7,720 nt of DNA from Bacteroidales bacterium (GCA_008933525.1 WBUV01000138.1:1-7720), one strand, 5' to 3'; counted from the stretch's first letter, positions 1-6,944 are shown. Numbers and translations are program-made. The notes: a model not told the origin generated them from the letters alone.

Positions 1-408
1 AATATTGCCGAAGCGCTTAAATACCTCACCAATGCTATTAAAAAGCGTTGTACCGCTTTTATTTTAAGTGATTTTGTTGATGTTGATACCAATTCTCAAC
101 CCCGTTTTGCCGATGCGCTTAGCATTGCTAACAATAAGCACGATGTGGTTGGAATTAGAATTTTCGATAAACGTGAAACTGAACTACCCTCGGTGGGACT
201 TGTGAAATTCCGCGATGCCGAAACAGGCAAGGACACTTGGATTGATACTTCGGACTCGTTGGTTCGTCGTAACTACAGCAAATGGTGGGTTGAAACAACC
301 AGTAACCTGAAAACCACTTTTACCAAATCCAAGGTTGATTGGACATCCATAAGCACCGACGAGGATTATGTTAAACCATTAATTCTGCTATTTAAACGTA
401 GAGCATGA
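1..408 (+). CDS. DUF58 family protein, C-terminal fragment (5' end outside window)
   Basis: The reading frame is open from the first base (NIAEALKYLTNAIKKRC...) to TGA at 406-408, giving about 135 residues. An internal ATG at 145 is not the true start, because conserved family sequence lies upstream of it. Visible DUF58 hallmarks are the hydrophobic strand ending in LSDFVD (codons near 85-105), the KHDVVGIRIFDKRETELP block, the VGLVKFRDAETGKD strand, and the terminal DTSDSLVRRNY segment. DUF58 proteins have a vWA-like fold and are nearly always encoded just after a MoxR AAA+ ATPase. They are cytoplasmic, lack transmembrane helices here, and are presumed partners of MoxR. The stop overlaps the next start as ATGA, indicating translational coupling and membership of the bat operon. 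Family call is firm; the biochemical role is unknown for the family. Confidence 0.9.
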   Translation, partial: NIAEALKYLTNAIKKRCTAFILSDFVDVDTNSQPRFADALSIANNKHDVVGIRIFDKRETELPSVGLVKFRDAETGKDTWIDTSDSLVRRNYSKWWVETTSNLKTTFTKSKVDWTSISTDEDYVKPLILLFKRRA

Positions 409-1418
409 TGGGAAATAGACTTAAAATAGCATTAGCATTTTTACTTGCGGGAAGTTTTACCAACCTATTCTCGCAGTCCGACTATATTGCGTCCATTAAA
501 TCGAAAATAGACAGGGATACAATCCTTGTTGGCGACCAATTTTACTACACACTGGTGGTTAATGGCCAAAAGGGTGTGAAATTACAATTTCCTCAGGTTT
601 CGGATTCTCTAGGAAATGGAGTTGAATTGATTGGCAAGCCCAAAATAGATTCTATTGTAACAGGTAATGATGTTACTATCACTTTACAATACCTGATTAC
701 AGCCTTCGATAGTGGACAACATATTGTTCCTGATTTGCCAATTGTGGCAAGTTTAAATGGACGAACTGATAGTTTAGTTGCCGAGAGGTCAACCTTTTTT
801 GTGAATCCCGTTCCAAAAAGTTGTTCTCAAGAGGATATTTATGATATTAAACCTCCTATTCGTGAACCAATAACCATTTCGGAAATTGCGCCTTGGGCTG
901 GGCTTGTTATTGCAATTGTTGCATTGGTTGGCTTCCTAATAATGTATTTGGAGAGTAGGAAGAAGAATAAACCATTCTTAAATATATTTAAACCTGCGGA
1001 ACCGCCTCATCTTGTTGCTCTGCGCGAACTAAATAAAATTCGTGAGGAGAAACTGTGGAATACAGAGAATCATAAGTATTACTACACCCGCTTGGTTGAT
1101 ACTCTAAGAATATACCTTGAGGGACGTTTCGGAATTAATGCGCCTGAGCAGACCACTTCGGAGATTTTAAGCGAGGTAAATAGGGTAGATTATGCTTTTA
1201 ATGGTTTGAAGGATCAATTGCAGGATCTCCTTTTCATAGCCGATTTGGTAAAGTTTGCTAAGCATACTCCATTGGTTGCCGAGAACGAAATCAACCTAAA
1301 CTTTGCTATCGATTTTGTAAACAAAACAAAACTAGAGGAAGAGGTTAAAGTTGAGTCAACCAACGAAGTTACTACTCCTGTGCAGGAAACTATTGATGAA
1401 CAAAAAAAGTTGAACTAA
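405..1418 (+). CDS. DUF4381-like / BatD-like single-pass membrane protein of the bat operon ("BatX")
   Basis: This is a 337-residue protein. Residues 1-23 look like a signal peptide (basic NRLK, hydrophobic core, predicted cut LFS|Q). Residues 25-135 form a beta-rich ectodomain opening with an ILVGDQFYYTL motif like that at the start of BatD. A DIYDIKPPI linker lies at 144-152, one transmembrane helix at about 162-182, then a basic stop-transfer SRKKNK. The cytoplasmic part (200-308) is helical and carries APEQTTSEIL (246-255) and ADLVKFAKHTP (279-289), resembling DUF4381 and the BatD tail. It ends in an acidic, low-complexity tail. Two ATGs are adjacent (405 and 408); either could serve, and the first forms the ATGA overlap with DUF58. 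No Shine-Dalgarno is visible. Genes in this slot, between DUF58 and BatA, are usual in Bacteroidota but lie outside the BatA-E names. It probably links the periplasmic Bat complex to cytoplasmic DUF58/MoxR; that role is inference. Confidence 0.75.
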   Translation: MMGNRLKIALAFLLAGSFTNLFSQSDYIASIKSKIDRDTILVGDQFYYTLVVNGQKGVKLQFPQVSDSLGNGVELIGKPKIDSIVTGNDVTITLQYLITAFDSGQHIVPDLPIVASLNGRTDSLVAERSTFFVNPVPKSCSQEDIYDIKPPIREPITISEIAPWAGLVIAIVALVGFLIMYLESRKKNKPFLNIFKPAEPPHLVALRELNKIREEKLWNTENHKYYYTRLVDTLRIYLEGRFGINAPEQTTSEILSEVNRVDYAFNGLKDQLQDLLFIADLVKFAKHTPLVAENEINLNFAIDFVNKTKLEEEVKVESTNEVTTPVQETIDEQKKLN

Positions 1419-1419
1419 G

Positions 1420-2412
1420 ATGTCGGGACTAGTTTTTGCAAATCCAAAGTTGCTGTACTTGCTTTTATTGGTACCATTAATGGTTGCTTGGTATATTTTT
1501 AGGCAAAAGGATACCAAGGCAAGTCTTCGAATATCTACATTGGGTGGTTTTAGTAACTCAAAACCTTCAATAAGAGTTTTACTCCGTCATTTGCCCTTTG
1601 CATTAAGGGTTGTTGCAGTAATTCTTATTATTGTAGCATTGGCACGTCCGCAATCAACTAATATACAGAAGAATGTTTCATCGGAAGGGATTGATATTGT
1701 TTTATCGTTGGACGTATCGGGAAGTATGCTTGCCCGCGATTTCAAGCCCGACAGGCTTGAGGCTGCAAAAGACCTTGGCATTAAGTTTATTAGCGGTCGC
1801 CGAACCGATAGGCTTGGATTGGTAATTTTTGCTGGCGAGAGTTTTACGCTTTGCCCGCTCACAACCGACCATGTTACCCTTATCAACATGTTCAAGGATA
1901 TTAAACTTGGCGTACTTGAGGATGGTACTGCAATTGGCTCGGGTTTAGCCACAGCAATTTCCCGATTAAAAGAGAGCGAGGCGAAAAGTAAGGTAATCAT
2001 ACTTTTAACCGATGGAGTAAACAATAGAGGTGAAATTGCTCCGCTTACAGCCGCAGAAATTGCTAAAAGTTTTGGAATTAGAGTTTACACAATTGGTGTG
2101 GGGACTTACGGTACAGCACCCTATCCTTTTCAGACTCCTTTTGGAATCCAACTTCGTGATATCAAGGTTGAAATAGATGAAGAGTTATTGACAAATATTG
2201 CTCAGATGACCGGAGGCGAATACTTCCGTGCAGTGAATAATAAATCATTGGAGGAGGTTTACGCCAAGATTGATACTTTGGAGAAATCCAAAATAGAGGT
2301 TACTGAGTATAGCCGTAGGGAAGAGCGTTACAGACCTTATGTGCTAGTGGCATTTATACTGTTAATGGCCGAAATTATTCTTCGCCGTACATTATTGCGG
2401 AGTTTACAATAG
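1420..2412 (+). CDS. batA: BatA: membrane-anchored von Willebrand factor A protein
   Basis: This 330-residue protein starts one base after the BatX stop. The N-terminal aerotolerance-regulator module has transmembrane helices at about 8-27 (starts FANPKLLYLLLL) and 58-76, joined by a strongly basic loop. The vWA domain spans about 90-285 with a complete MIDAS: DVSGS (D98, S100, S102), the DGTAIG loop (T170) and TDG (D198). A third helix lies at about 305-321, followed by RRTLLRSLQ. Basic residues in the first loop and at the C terminus imply that both are cytoplasmic, so the vWA domain should be periplasmic. MIDAS vWA domains bind Mg2+ or a similar cation and mediate protein-protein contacts; the partner here is probably another Bat protein. 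DVSGSM is the BatA form, against DVSNSM in BatB. The name Bat comes from an aerotolerance effect reported in Bacteroides; the molecular activity is not settled. No Shine-Dalgarno, only an A-rich leader. Confidence 0.93.
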   Translation: MSGLVFANPKLLYLLLLVPLMVAWYIFRQKDTKASLRISTLGGFSNSKPSIRVLLRHLPFALRVVAVILIIVALARPQSTNIQKNVSSEGIDIVLSLDVSGSMLARDFKPDRLEAAKDLGIKFISGRRTDRLGLVIFAGESFTLCPLTTDHVTLINMFKDIKLGVLEDGTAIGSGLATAISRLKESEAKSKVIILLTDGVNNRGEIAPLTAAEIAKSFGIRVYTIGVGTYGTAPYPFQTPFGIQLRDIKVEIDEELLTNIAQMTGGEYFRAVNNKSLEEVYAKIDTLEKSKIEVTEYSRREERYRPYVLVAFILLMAEIILRRTLLRSLQ

Positions 2413-2443
2413 TTGAAATTGATTAGAAAAATAGAAATAGCGT

Positions 2444-3484
2444 ATGTTTAGATTTTCGAATCCTGAGTACTTATATTTACTTCTAGTCATTCCCGTATTG
2501 ATTGCGCTTTACTGGTACACAGTTCGTATTCAGAAAGCCAACATCAAATTATTTGGTAAATTCGATACCGTACTAGGGCTTATACCTGACATGTCGTTTG
2601 TCCGTGGTTGGGTTAAAATGATATTTCTGTTCAATGCTTACCTATTTGTTGTTTTAGCATTGGCAGGGCCACAATTCGGTGCAAAACTCACCGAGGTTAA
2701 ACGCAAAGGTATTGAGTTGATAATTGTCCTGGATGTTTCCAATAGTATGTTGGCCGAAGATATTCAACCAAACCGAATTGAACGCGCAAAGCAGTCAATT
2801 TCGCAGTTGGTAGATAGGTTAACAAACGACCATATTGGCCTAATTGTGTTCTCAGGCGATGCTTACGTTCAGCTGCCAATAACCAGCGATTATGCATCGG
2901 CCAAGATGTTCCTGTCGTCCATAAACCCTGGAATGGTTCCCAAACAAGGAACTGCAATTGGCAGTGCTATTGAACTGGCATCAAGTTCATTCAACCCAGA
3001 GTCCAAAACTAGTAAGGTTATTGTAGTTATTTCTGATGGCGAAAACCATGAGGACGACCCAGTTGAATCTGCCAAACTTGCTGCAGAAAACGGAATAGTT
3101 TTGCATACCATTGGAATCGGCTCACCCGATGGTGCTCCAATTCCATTAAGTGGAAATCAGAACTACCTTAAGGACGAAAACGGTGATGTTGTTGTTACCA
3201 AACTCGACGAGGAAACGCTTTCGAAGATAGCGGTTGTTGGAAATGGTAAGTACGTTCGTGCCACCAATACTCAACTTGGGCTTTTACCTCTATTCGAGAA
3301 TATCAATAAGATGCAGCGCTCCGAGGTGAAAGATAAAGTTTACACTGAGTATAACGAGCAATTTCAGTACCTACTTGCAATAGCACTGCTTATTTTAATT
3401 GTTGAGTTCATAATTCTTGAACGTAAAAATAAATGGATTTCTGGTTTAAATCTGTTTGGTAACAAAAAGGGAGGTGAATTATGA
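2444..3484 (+). CDS. batB: BatB: second membrane-anchored von Willebrand factor A protein
   Basis: This 346-residue paralogue of BatA has the same layout: helix at about 8-26 (FSNPEYLYLLLV), basic loop, helix at about 58-76 ending in LAGPQFG, vWA domain at about 88-290, helix at about 308-325, and a basic cytoplasmic tail. The MIDAS is intact, with DVSNS (D97, S99, S101), QGTAIG (T170) and SDG (D198), at nearly the same residue numbers as in BatA. A loop at about 228-252 (PLSGNQNYLKDENGDVVV) within the vWA domain is typical of BatB. The ATG lies 31 bases after batA, the largest gap inside the operon, behind an A-rich leader (GATTAGAAAAATAGAAATAG) without Shine-Dalgarno. The last codons, encoding KKGGEL, double as the ribosome-binding site of batC, and the stop overlaps its start. 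Probable function: periplasmic, metal-dependent interaction partner of BatA and the other Bat proteins. Confidence 0.93.
   Translation: MFRFSNPEYLYLLLVIPVLIALYWYTVRIQKANIKLFGKFDTVLGLIPDMSFVRGWVKMIFLFNAYLFVVLALAGPQFGAKLTEVKRKGIELIIVLDVSNSMLAEDIQPNRIERAKQSISQLVDRLTNDHIGLIVFSGDAYVQLPITSDYASAKMFLSSINPGMVPKQGTAIGSAIELASSSFNPESKTSKVIVVISDGENHEDDPVESAKLAAENGIVLHTIGIGSPDGAPIPLSGNQNYLKDENGDVVVTKLDEETLSKIAVVGNGKYVRATNTQLGLLPLFENINKMQRSEVKDKVYTEYNEQFQYLLAIALLILIVEFIILERKNKWISGLNLFGNKKGGEL
3469..3477 (+). promoter_or_regulatory. Strong Shine-Dalgarno site for batC
   Basis: GGGAGGTGA lies 3 bases before the ATG at 3481 and contains GGAGGTGA, a long complement to the end of 16S rRNA. It is inside the final codons of batB. 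None of the other starts in the window has such a site, and Bacteroidota generally use A-rich leaders instead, so this one is unusual. With the ATGA overlap it should couple batC translation to batB and raise its yield. Confidence 0.75.
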
Positions 3485-4221
3485 AAAGGATAGCACTTAT
3501 TTTTTCAGCACTAATCTTATTCGCAATATCTGTATTTGCTCAAACCGAGCGTAAATCAATACGTAAGGGTAATAACGCTTTTGAGGATAACGATTTTGTT
3601 GAATCGGAGGTGCAGTACCGTAAGGCATTGGAAGCGAATACTCACTCCTTCAAAGGAAAATTCAATCTCGCTGATGCCCTTTATAAACAGGAGAAGTACG
3701 ATGAATCGTTAAAAACAATTGAAGAGATTAATCAGGCTGGTCTATCCAATGAGCAAAAAGCGATGATATATCATAATAAGGGTAATGCTCTTTTTAAGCA
3801 ACAGAAGTTTCAGGAAAGTATTGATGCATATAAAAATGCATTAAGACTTAATCCGTATGATGCAGAAACAAAATACAATCTATCAGAGGCTCAACGTATG
3901 CTAAAACAGCAACAGCAGCAACAGAACAACGATAATAAGGATAATAAGGACAACAAAGACAACAAGGAAAATAAAGATAATAAGGATAACAAAGACCAGA
4001 ACAAGGACGATAAGAAGGATAATCAGGATAAAAATAAAGACCAGGATAAGGATAAGCAGGACAATAAAGACCAAAAGCAGCAGGAGCAACAACCAAAAAT
4101 ATCAAAGCAGGATGCAGAGAGAATGTTGCAGGCAATTCAGAACAACGAGAAGGATATTCAGGAAAAAATGAAGCAGGAAAAAGCCAAGGCGGCTAAAGTG
4201 CGTGTAATTAAGAATTGGTAA
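3481..4221 (+). CDS. batC: BatC: exported TPR protein with charged low-complexity linker
   Basis: This is a 246-residue protein. The signal peptide is residues 1-20 with cut VFA|Q, so the mature protein should be periplasmic. TPR-like helices occupy about 24-57 (GNNAFEDNDFVESEVQYRKAL) and 58-86, with a clear TPR at about 96-138 (NKGNALFKQQKFQESIDAYKNALRLNP). Residues 142-204 are almost only Q, N, D and K, including seven DNK/ENK units. A short conserved tail follows (206-246): ISKQDAERMLQAIQNNEKDIQEK, ending KVRVIKNW, which matches the usual BatC end. No transmembrane helix follows the signal peptide. TPRs are protein-binding scaffolds, so BatC probably docks to BatA/BatB, with the linker as a flexible spacer. 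The start is fixed by the Shine-Dalgarno and by ATGA overlap with batB. BatC recognition rests on TPR content, the tail and operon position. Confidence 0.88.
   Translation: MKRIALIFSALILFAISVFAQTERKSIRKGNNAFEDNDFVESEVQYRKALEANTHSFKGKFNLADALYKQEKYDESLKTIEEINQAGLSNEQKAMIYHNKGNALFKQQKFQESIDAYKNALRLNPYDAETKYNLSEAQRMLKQQQQQQNNDNKDNKDNKDNKENKDNKDNKDQNKDDKKDNQDKNKDQDKDKQDNKDQKQQEQQPKISKQDAERMLQAIQNNEKDIQEKMKQEKAKAAKVRVIKNW
3907..4092 (+). repeat. Low-complexity coding tract in batC with seven 9-bp tandem units
   Basis: The tract encodes BatC residues 143-204. It opens with six Gln codons (CAG/CAA mixture, 3907-3924). From 3931 to 3993 there are seven consecutive 9-bp units of the form GAY-AAY-AAR (one begins GAA), encoding DNK x6 and ENK x1. 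Beyond that are irregular D/K/N/Q codons. The units are diverged at third positions, so the tract is not a recent perfect expansion. All units are multiples of three, so gain or loss keeps the frame. Confidence 0.85.
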
Positions 4222-4237
4222 GTAATCTACTTAATAT

Positions 4238-6061
4238 ATGATACGGAAACTACTAATTATTGCTCTTGTTTTTATTTCGAGTGTTACATTAGCCCAGAAT
4301 GTAACCATTGAAGCGTATGCTCCCAATGTGGTGGAGCTTGGAGAGCAGTTTAGGTTAACCTATACACTAAGAGTTCGACCCACATCGTTTAATCCACCTG
4401 CTATTGCTGATTTTGATGTAATTGCTGGGCCAAGCACATCGAGCAGTACCAGTATTGAGGTAATTAATGGAAAGGTTATCCAAAACCAATCGATCACCTA
4501 CACATATATATTAGAGGCAACTAAGGAGGGTAAGTTTAACATTGAAGGTGCCGAAGCCATAATTAATGGCGAAAAAGTCAAGTCTAATTCATTATCAATT
4601 GAGGTTGTAAAAGTATCGTCAAATACACGTCAAAATAACCAAACCACCAAGCAACAAACTAATGGTGCCGATTTACCTAACGATGAGCTATTCGTTACAG
4701 TCGAAACCAATAAAAAGACAGCTTATTTAGGAGAGCCTATTCTCGCTACACTGAAAATATATACTCGAGTACAAATTGTAGGTTTCGAAGATTATAATTA
4801 TCCAACTTTTGATAATTTCTGGAGCCAAGTTGTTGACATTAAGCAAGATATTTATTTTGATCGAGTGAATTTAAATGGTAAGATTTATAGTGTGGGCACT
4901 ATTCGCAAGTATTTACTTTTCCCTCAAAAATCTGGTAAGATTGAAATTAATCCTTTCGAGACAGTTGTAATATACCAGGGTCGTTCAACGCGACCACAGT
5001 CAATATTTGACGAATTTTTTGGTGGAGTTGAGAGTTATCGTAAACGTTTGGTTAGTAAATCTATTAGTTTAAACATTAGGCAGTTGCCCGATAATGCTCC
5101 AGAATCTTTTGTTGGAGCTGTAGGTGCATATAAAATTGATGCTAGTACCGATAAAACCAAGTTGAAAACCAATGATGCTATCACTGTTAAGTTAAAAATT
5201 TCGGGTAGTGGAAATTTAAAGCTGATAGGAACGCCAAAGGTTGAATTTCCTGCAGGTTTTGAACTATTCGACCCAAAAGTAAGCGATAATATCAATACAA
5301 CGGCCAATAACACTTCGGGCACTAAAACCATTGAGTATATTGCAATTCCTCGCTCAGCGGGAACTTTTGAGATACCTCCTGTAGAATTTACATACTTCGA
5401 TTTGAATAAGGAATCATATGTTACTTTACGCTCAAAAGCAATGCCTATTGAGGTTTTGGCCGATTCTACTGTGGCGTCGGGTGTTATGATTACAGGTTAC
5501 AGCAAGGAGGACGTGAAGTTTATTGGCAAGGATATTAGGTTTATTAAAACAAGTCACTCAAAATTACTTCCTATTAACTCATTTGTGGTAACATCAGGGA
5601 TCTATTTTTTCATCTACATCATACTAATAATAGCTTTCCTCTCATTCTGGTATTTGTACAGCAAACACCGCGAGCAAATGACCGATTTGAGCATTGTGCG
5701 TACACGTAAGGCTAGCAAGACGGCTCAAAAACGCCTTAAGGAGGCAAGTATTATGTTAAATCAGGACAACGCGGAAAAATTCTATGAGGAAATTCATAGG
5801 GCGCTTTGGGGATATACAGCCGATAAACTCAGCATTCCTATTGCAAATCTCAATTCCGATAGGGTTAAGGAAGAACTTGTAAAACGTAATGTTGATAATA
5901 TTGATATTGAGGAATTTATAAGAATAATTGATGCGTGCGAATTTGCTCGATTTGCTCCGAATAGAGAGCATTCGCAAATGGATGCACTTTACGAGGCTAC
6001 TTACACCTTGATTTCGAAGTTTGAGCAAACATTAGGAAAAGCAAAATCGAATCTTTGGTAA
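4238..6061 (+). CDS. batD: BatD: large exported beta-rich membrane protein (oxygen-tolerance family)
   Basis: This is a 607-residue protein, near the usual BatD length. Signal peptide 1-19 has cut TLA|Q. The ectodomain (20-450) looks like several beta-sandwich modules: module 1 at about 21-125 (VVELGEQFRLTYTL), a polar Q/N/T linker at 128-146, module 2 at about 150-280 (AYLGEPILATLKIYT; YLLFPQKSGKIEI), and module 3 at about 290-406 (FVGAVGAYKI, GSGNLKLIGTPKVEFPAGFE, YIAIPRSAGTFEIP). The FIGKDIRFIK motif (428-437) precedes one transmembrane helix at about 452-474. The cytoplasmic domain (about 485-600) is helical and has CEFARFAP at 567-574; it resembles the tail of the BatX protein. BatD probably spans the inner membrane, contacting periplasmic vWA/TPR partners outside and DUF58/MoxR inside; the contacts are inferred. 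The start lies 16 bases after batC with no Shine-Dalgarno. Confidence 0.92.
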   Translation: MIRKLLIIALVFISSVTLAQNVTIEAYAPNVVELGEQFRLTYTLRVRPTSFNPPAIADFDVIAGPSTSSSTSIEVINGKVIQNQSITYTYILEATKEGKFNIEGAEAIINGEKVKSNSLSIEVVKVSSNTRQNNQTTKQQTNGADLPNDELFVTVETNKKTAYLGEPILATLKIYTRVQIVGFEDYNYPTFDNFWSQVVDIKQDIYFDRVNLNGKIYSVGTIRKYLLFPQKSGKIEINPFETVVIYQGRSTRPQSIFDEFFGGVESYRKRLVSKSISLNIRQLPDNAPESFVGAVGAYKIDASTDKTKLKTNDAITVKLKISGSGNLKLIGTPKVEFPAGFELFDPKVSDNINTTANNTSGTKTIEYIAIPRSAGTFEIPPVEFTYFDLNKESYVTLRSKAMPIEVLADSTVASGVMITGYSKEDVKFIGKDIRFIKTSHSKLLPINSFVVTSGIYFFIYIILIIAFLSFWYLYSKHREQMTDLSIVRTRKASKTAQKRLKEASIMLNQDNAEKFYEEIHRALWGYTADKLSIPIANLNSDRVKEELVKRNVDNIDIEEFIRIIDACEFARFAPNREHSQMDALYEATYTLISKFEQTLGKAKSNLW

Positions 6062-6074
6062 AACTGTATCAACT

Positions 6075-6836
6075 ATGACAAAAAGAATATTTATAACATT
6101 CACATTGATTGGTGCTACTTTGGGTTCGTTACTTGCCCAAAAGCCACAAATGTTGATTGAGAAAGCGGATAAACTATATACTGAGGGTAAATATCAGGAT
6201 GCAATTAGCAATTACGAGGCTATAGTAGGACAGGGGTTGCAGAACGCAGAGCTATACTACAACCTAGGGAATGCCTACTTCAAGATGAAGAATATTCCTG
6301 CGGCCATTCTTAATTACGAGCGTGCACATCTTCTAAATCCTGACGATGAGGATATAAACTTTAACTTGGATTTAGCGCGAACCTACACTGTTGATAAAAT
6401 TGAGGTTCTGCCCGAATTCTTCTTAGTATCGTTTGTTAAAGGTTTTAGGAATTGGTTTAGTTCAAATTCATGGGCCTATATCGCTCTTATCTCATTTGCG
6501 TTGATGCTTTCGCTTGCATTATTCTTTTGGTTCTCCCGTAGTTTCGAAATTCGTAGGTATGCATTTGGTGTTGCCGTGTTTTTATCGATGATATTCGTGG
6601 TATCGTTAGTTTTTAGTATAAGCCAAAAGAATCAGGTTGTTAAACGCAACAGCGCTATAGTTTTCGCACCGGTTGTTTCGGCAAAAAGTTCGCCCGACGA
6701 ATCGGGTAAAGACCTGTTTATACTGCACGCAGGAACAAAGGTTGAATTGATTAGACCCGTAGGAGAGTGGTGTGAGGTTAAAATTGCCGACGGCAATAAG
6801 GGTTGGATACCAAAAACTTCATTTCAGAAAATATAG
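6075..6836 (+). CDS. batE: BatE: exported TPR protein with two membrane helices and C-terminal SH3-like domain
   Basis: This is a 253-residue protein. The signal peptide is 1-21 with cut LLA|Q. TPR repeats lie at about 24-57 (ADKLYTEGKYQDAISNYEAI) and 58-91 (AELYYNLGNAYFKMKNIPAAILNYERAHLLNP), followed by a third helix pair start (DDEDINFNLDLAR). Two transmembrane helices follow at about 132-153 and 163-183, joined by a short basic loop (SRSFEIRR) that should be cytoplasmic. The C-terminal part (about 193-250) looks like a bacterial SH3 domain: a variable A-x-x-x-P opening, then LHAGTKVELI, GEWCEVKIADGNKGWIP. Both soluble parts therefore face the periplasm. SH3b domains often bind peptidoglycan or peptides, so a wall-contact role is possible but not shown. 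It is the last gene of the operon, 13 bases after batD and followed by an inverted repeat. No Shine-Dalgarno. Confidence 0.9.
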   Translation: MTKRIFITFTLIGATLGSLLAQKPQMLIEKADKLYTEGKYQDAISNYEAIVGQGLQNAELYYNLGNAYFKMKNIPAAILNYERAHLLNPDDEDINFNLDLARTYTVDKIEVLPEFFLVSFVKGFRNWFSSNSWAYIALISFALMLSLALFFWFSRSFEIRRYAFGVAVFLSMIFVVSLVFSISQKNQVVKRNSAIVFAPVVSAKSSPDESGKDLFILHAGTKVELIRPVGEWCEVKIADGNKGWIPKTSFQKI

Positions 6837-6842
6837 TCTATT

Positions 6843-6910
6843 GAACACAGATAAAGCAGATTAAAAACAATACACTGATTTAATCCGTGCTATTTGTGTC
6901 ATCTGTGTTC
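6843..6910. repeat. Imperfect inverted repeat downstream of batE (possible dispersed palindromic element or terminator)
   Basis: Perfect 10-base ends GAACACAGAT (6843-6852) and ATCTGTGTTC (6901-6910) bracket inner arms GATTAAA (6859-6865) and TTTAATC (6879-6885), with a 13-base loop. The right arm is about 9 bases longer between these blocks (contains TATTTGTGTC), so the stem would have an asymmetric bulge. The AATCCGTG...ATCTGTGTTC wording resembles palindromic intergenic repeats I recall from many environmental bacterial genomes; copy number cannot be tested here. It sits exactly where the bat transcript should end. No T-run follows the right arm, so classic intrinsic termination is doubtful. 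Confidence 0.7.
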
Positions 6911-6913
6911 TAA

Positions 6914-6944
6914 TTTCATTCTAACTTCATCTTTCGTATCTTTG
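6914..6944 (+). promoter_or_regulatory. Predicted Bacteroidota-type promoter for the MATE gene
   Basis: TATCTTTG at 6937-6944 is an exact match to the Bacteroidota -7 consensus TAnnTTTG. TTTC at 6914-6917 lies 19 bases upstream, the usual spacing for the -33 element TTTG, with one mismatch. Transcription would begin at about 6948, leaving a leader of roughly 16 bases before the TTG start at 6964. This separates the transporter from the bat operon. Supported by consensus match only. Confidence 0.6.

Noticed and set aside
1587..2024. 145-residue minus-strand open frame opposite batA
   Set aside because: It lies wholly across the MIDAS-bearing region of batA, with no recognisable protein features; an antisense shadow.
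2413..2443. 31-base gap between batA and batB as a possible internal promoter
   Set aside because: No TAnnTTTG element or paired -33 box is present; the A-rich stretch is better explained as a Bacteroidota translation leader.
3901..4092. Minus-strand open frame encoding an extremely hydrophobic 63-residue Leu/Ile/Val peptide
   Set aside because: It is the mirror image of the GAY-AAY-AAR low-complexity codons of batC: their complements read Leu, Ile and Val. There is no leader or family similarity, and batC on the other strand is clearly coding.
4220..4232. Small palindrome AAGTA-ATC-TACTT between batC and batD
   Set aside because: A 5-base stem with a 3-base loop, starting inside the batC stop codon, is too weak for a terminator and is expected by chance in AT-rich DNA.
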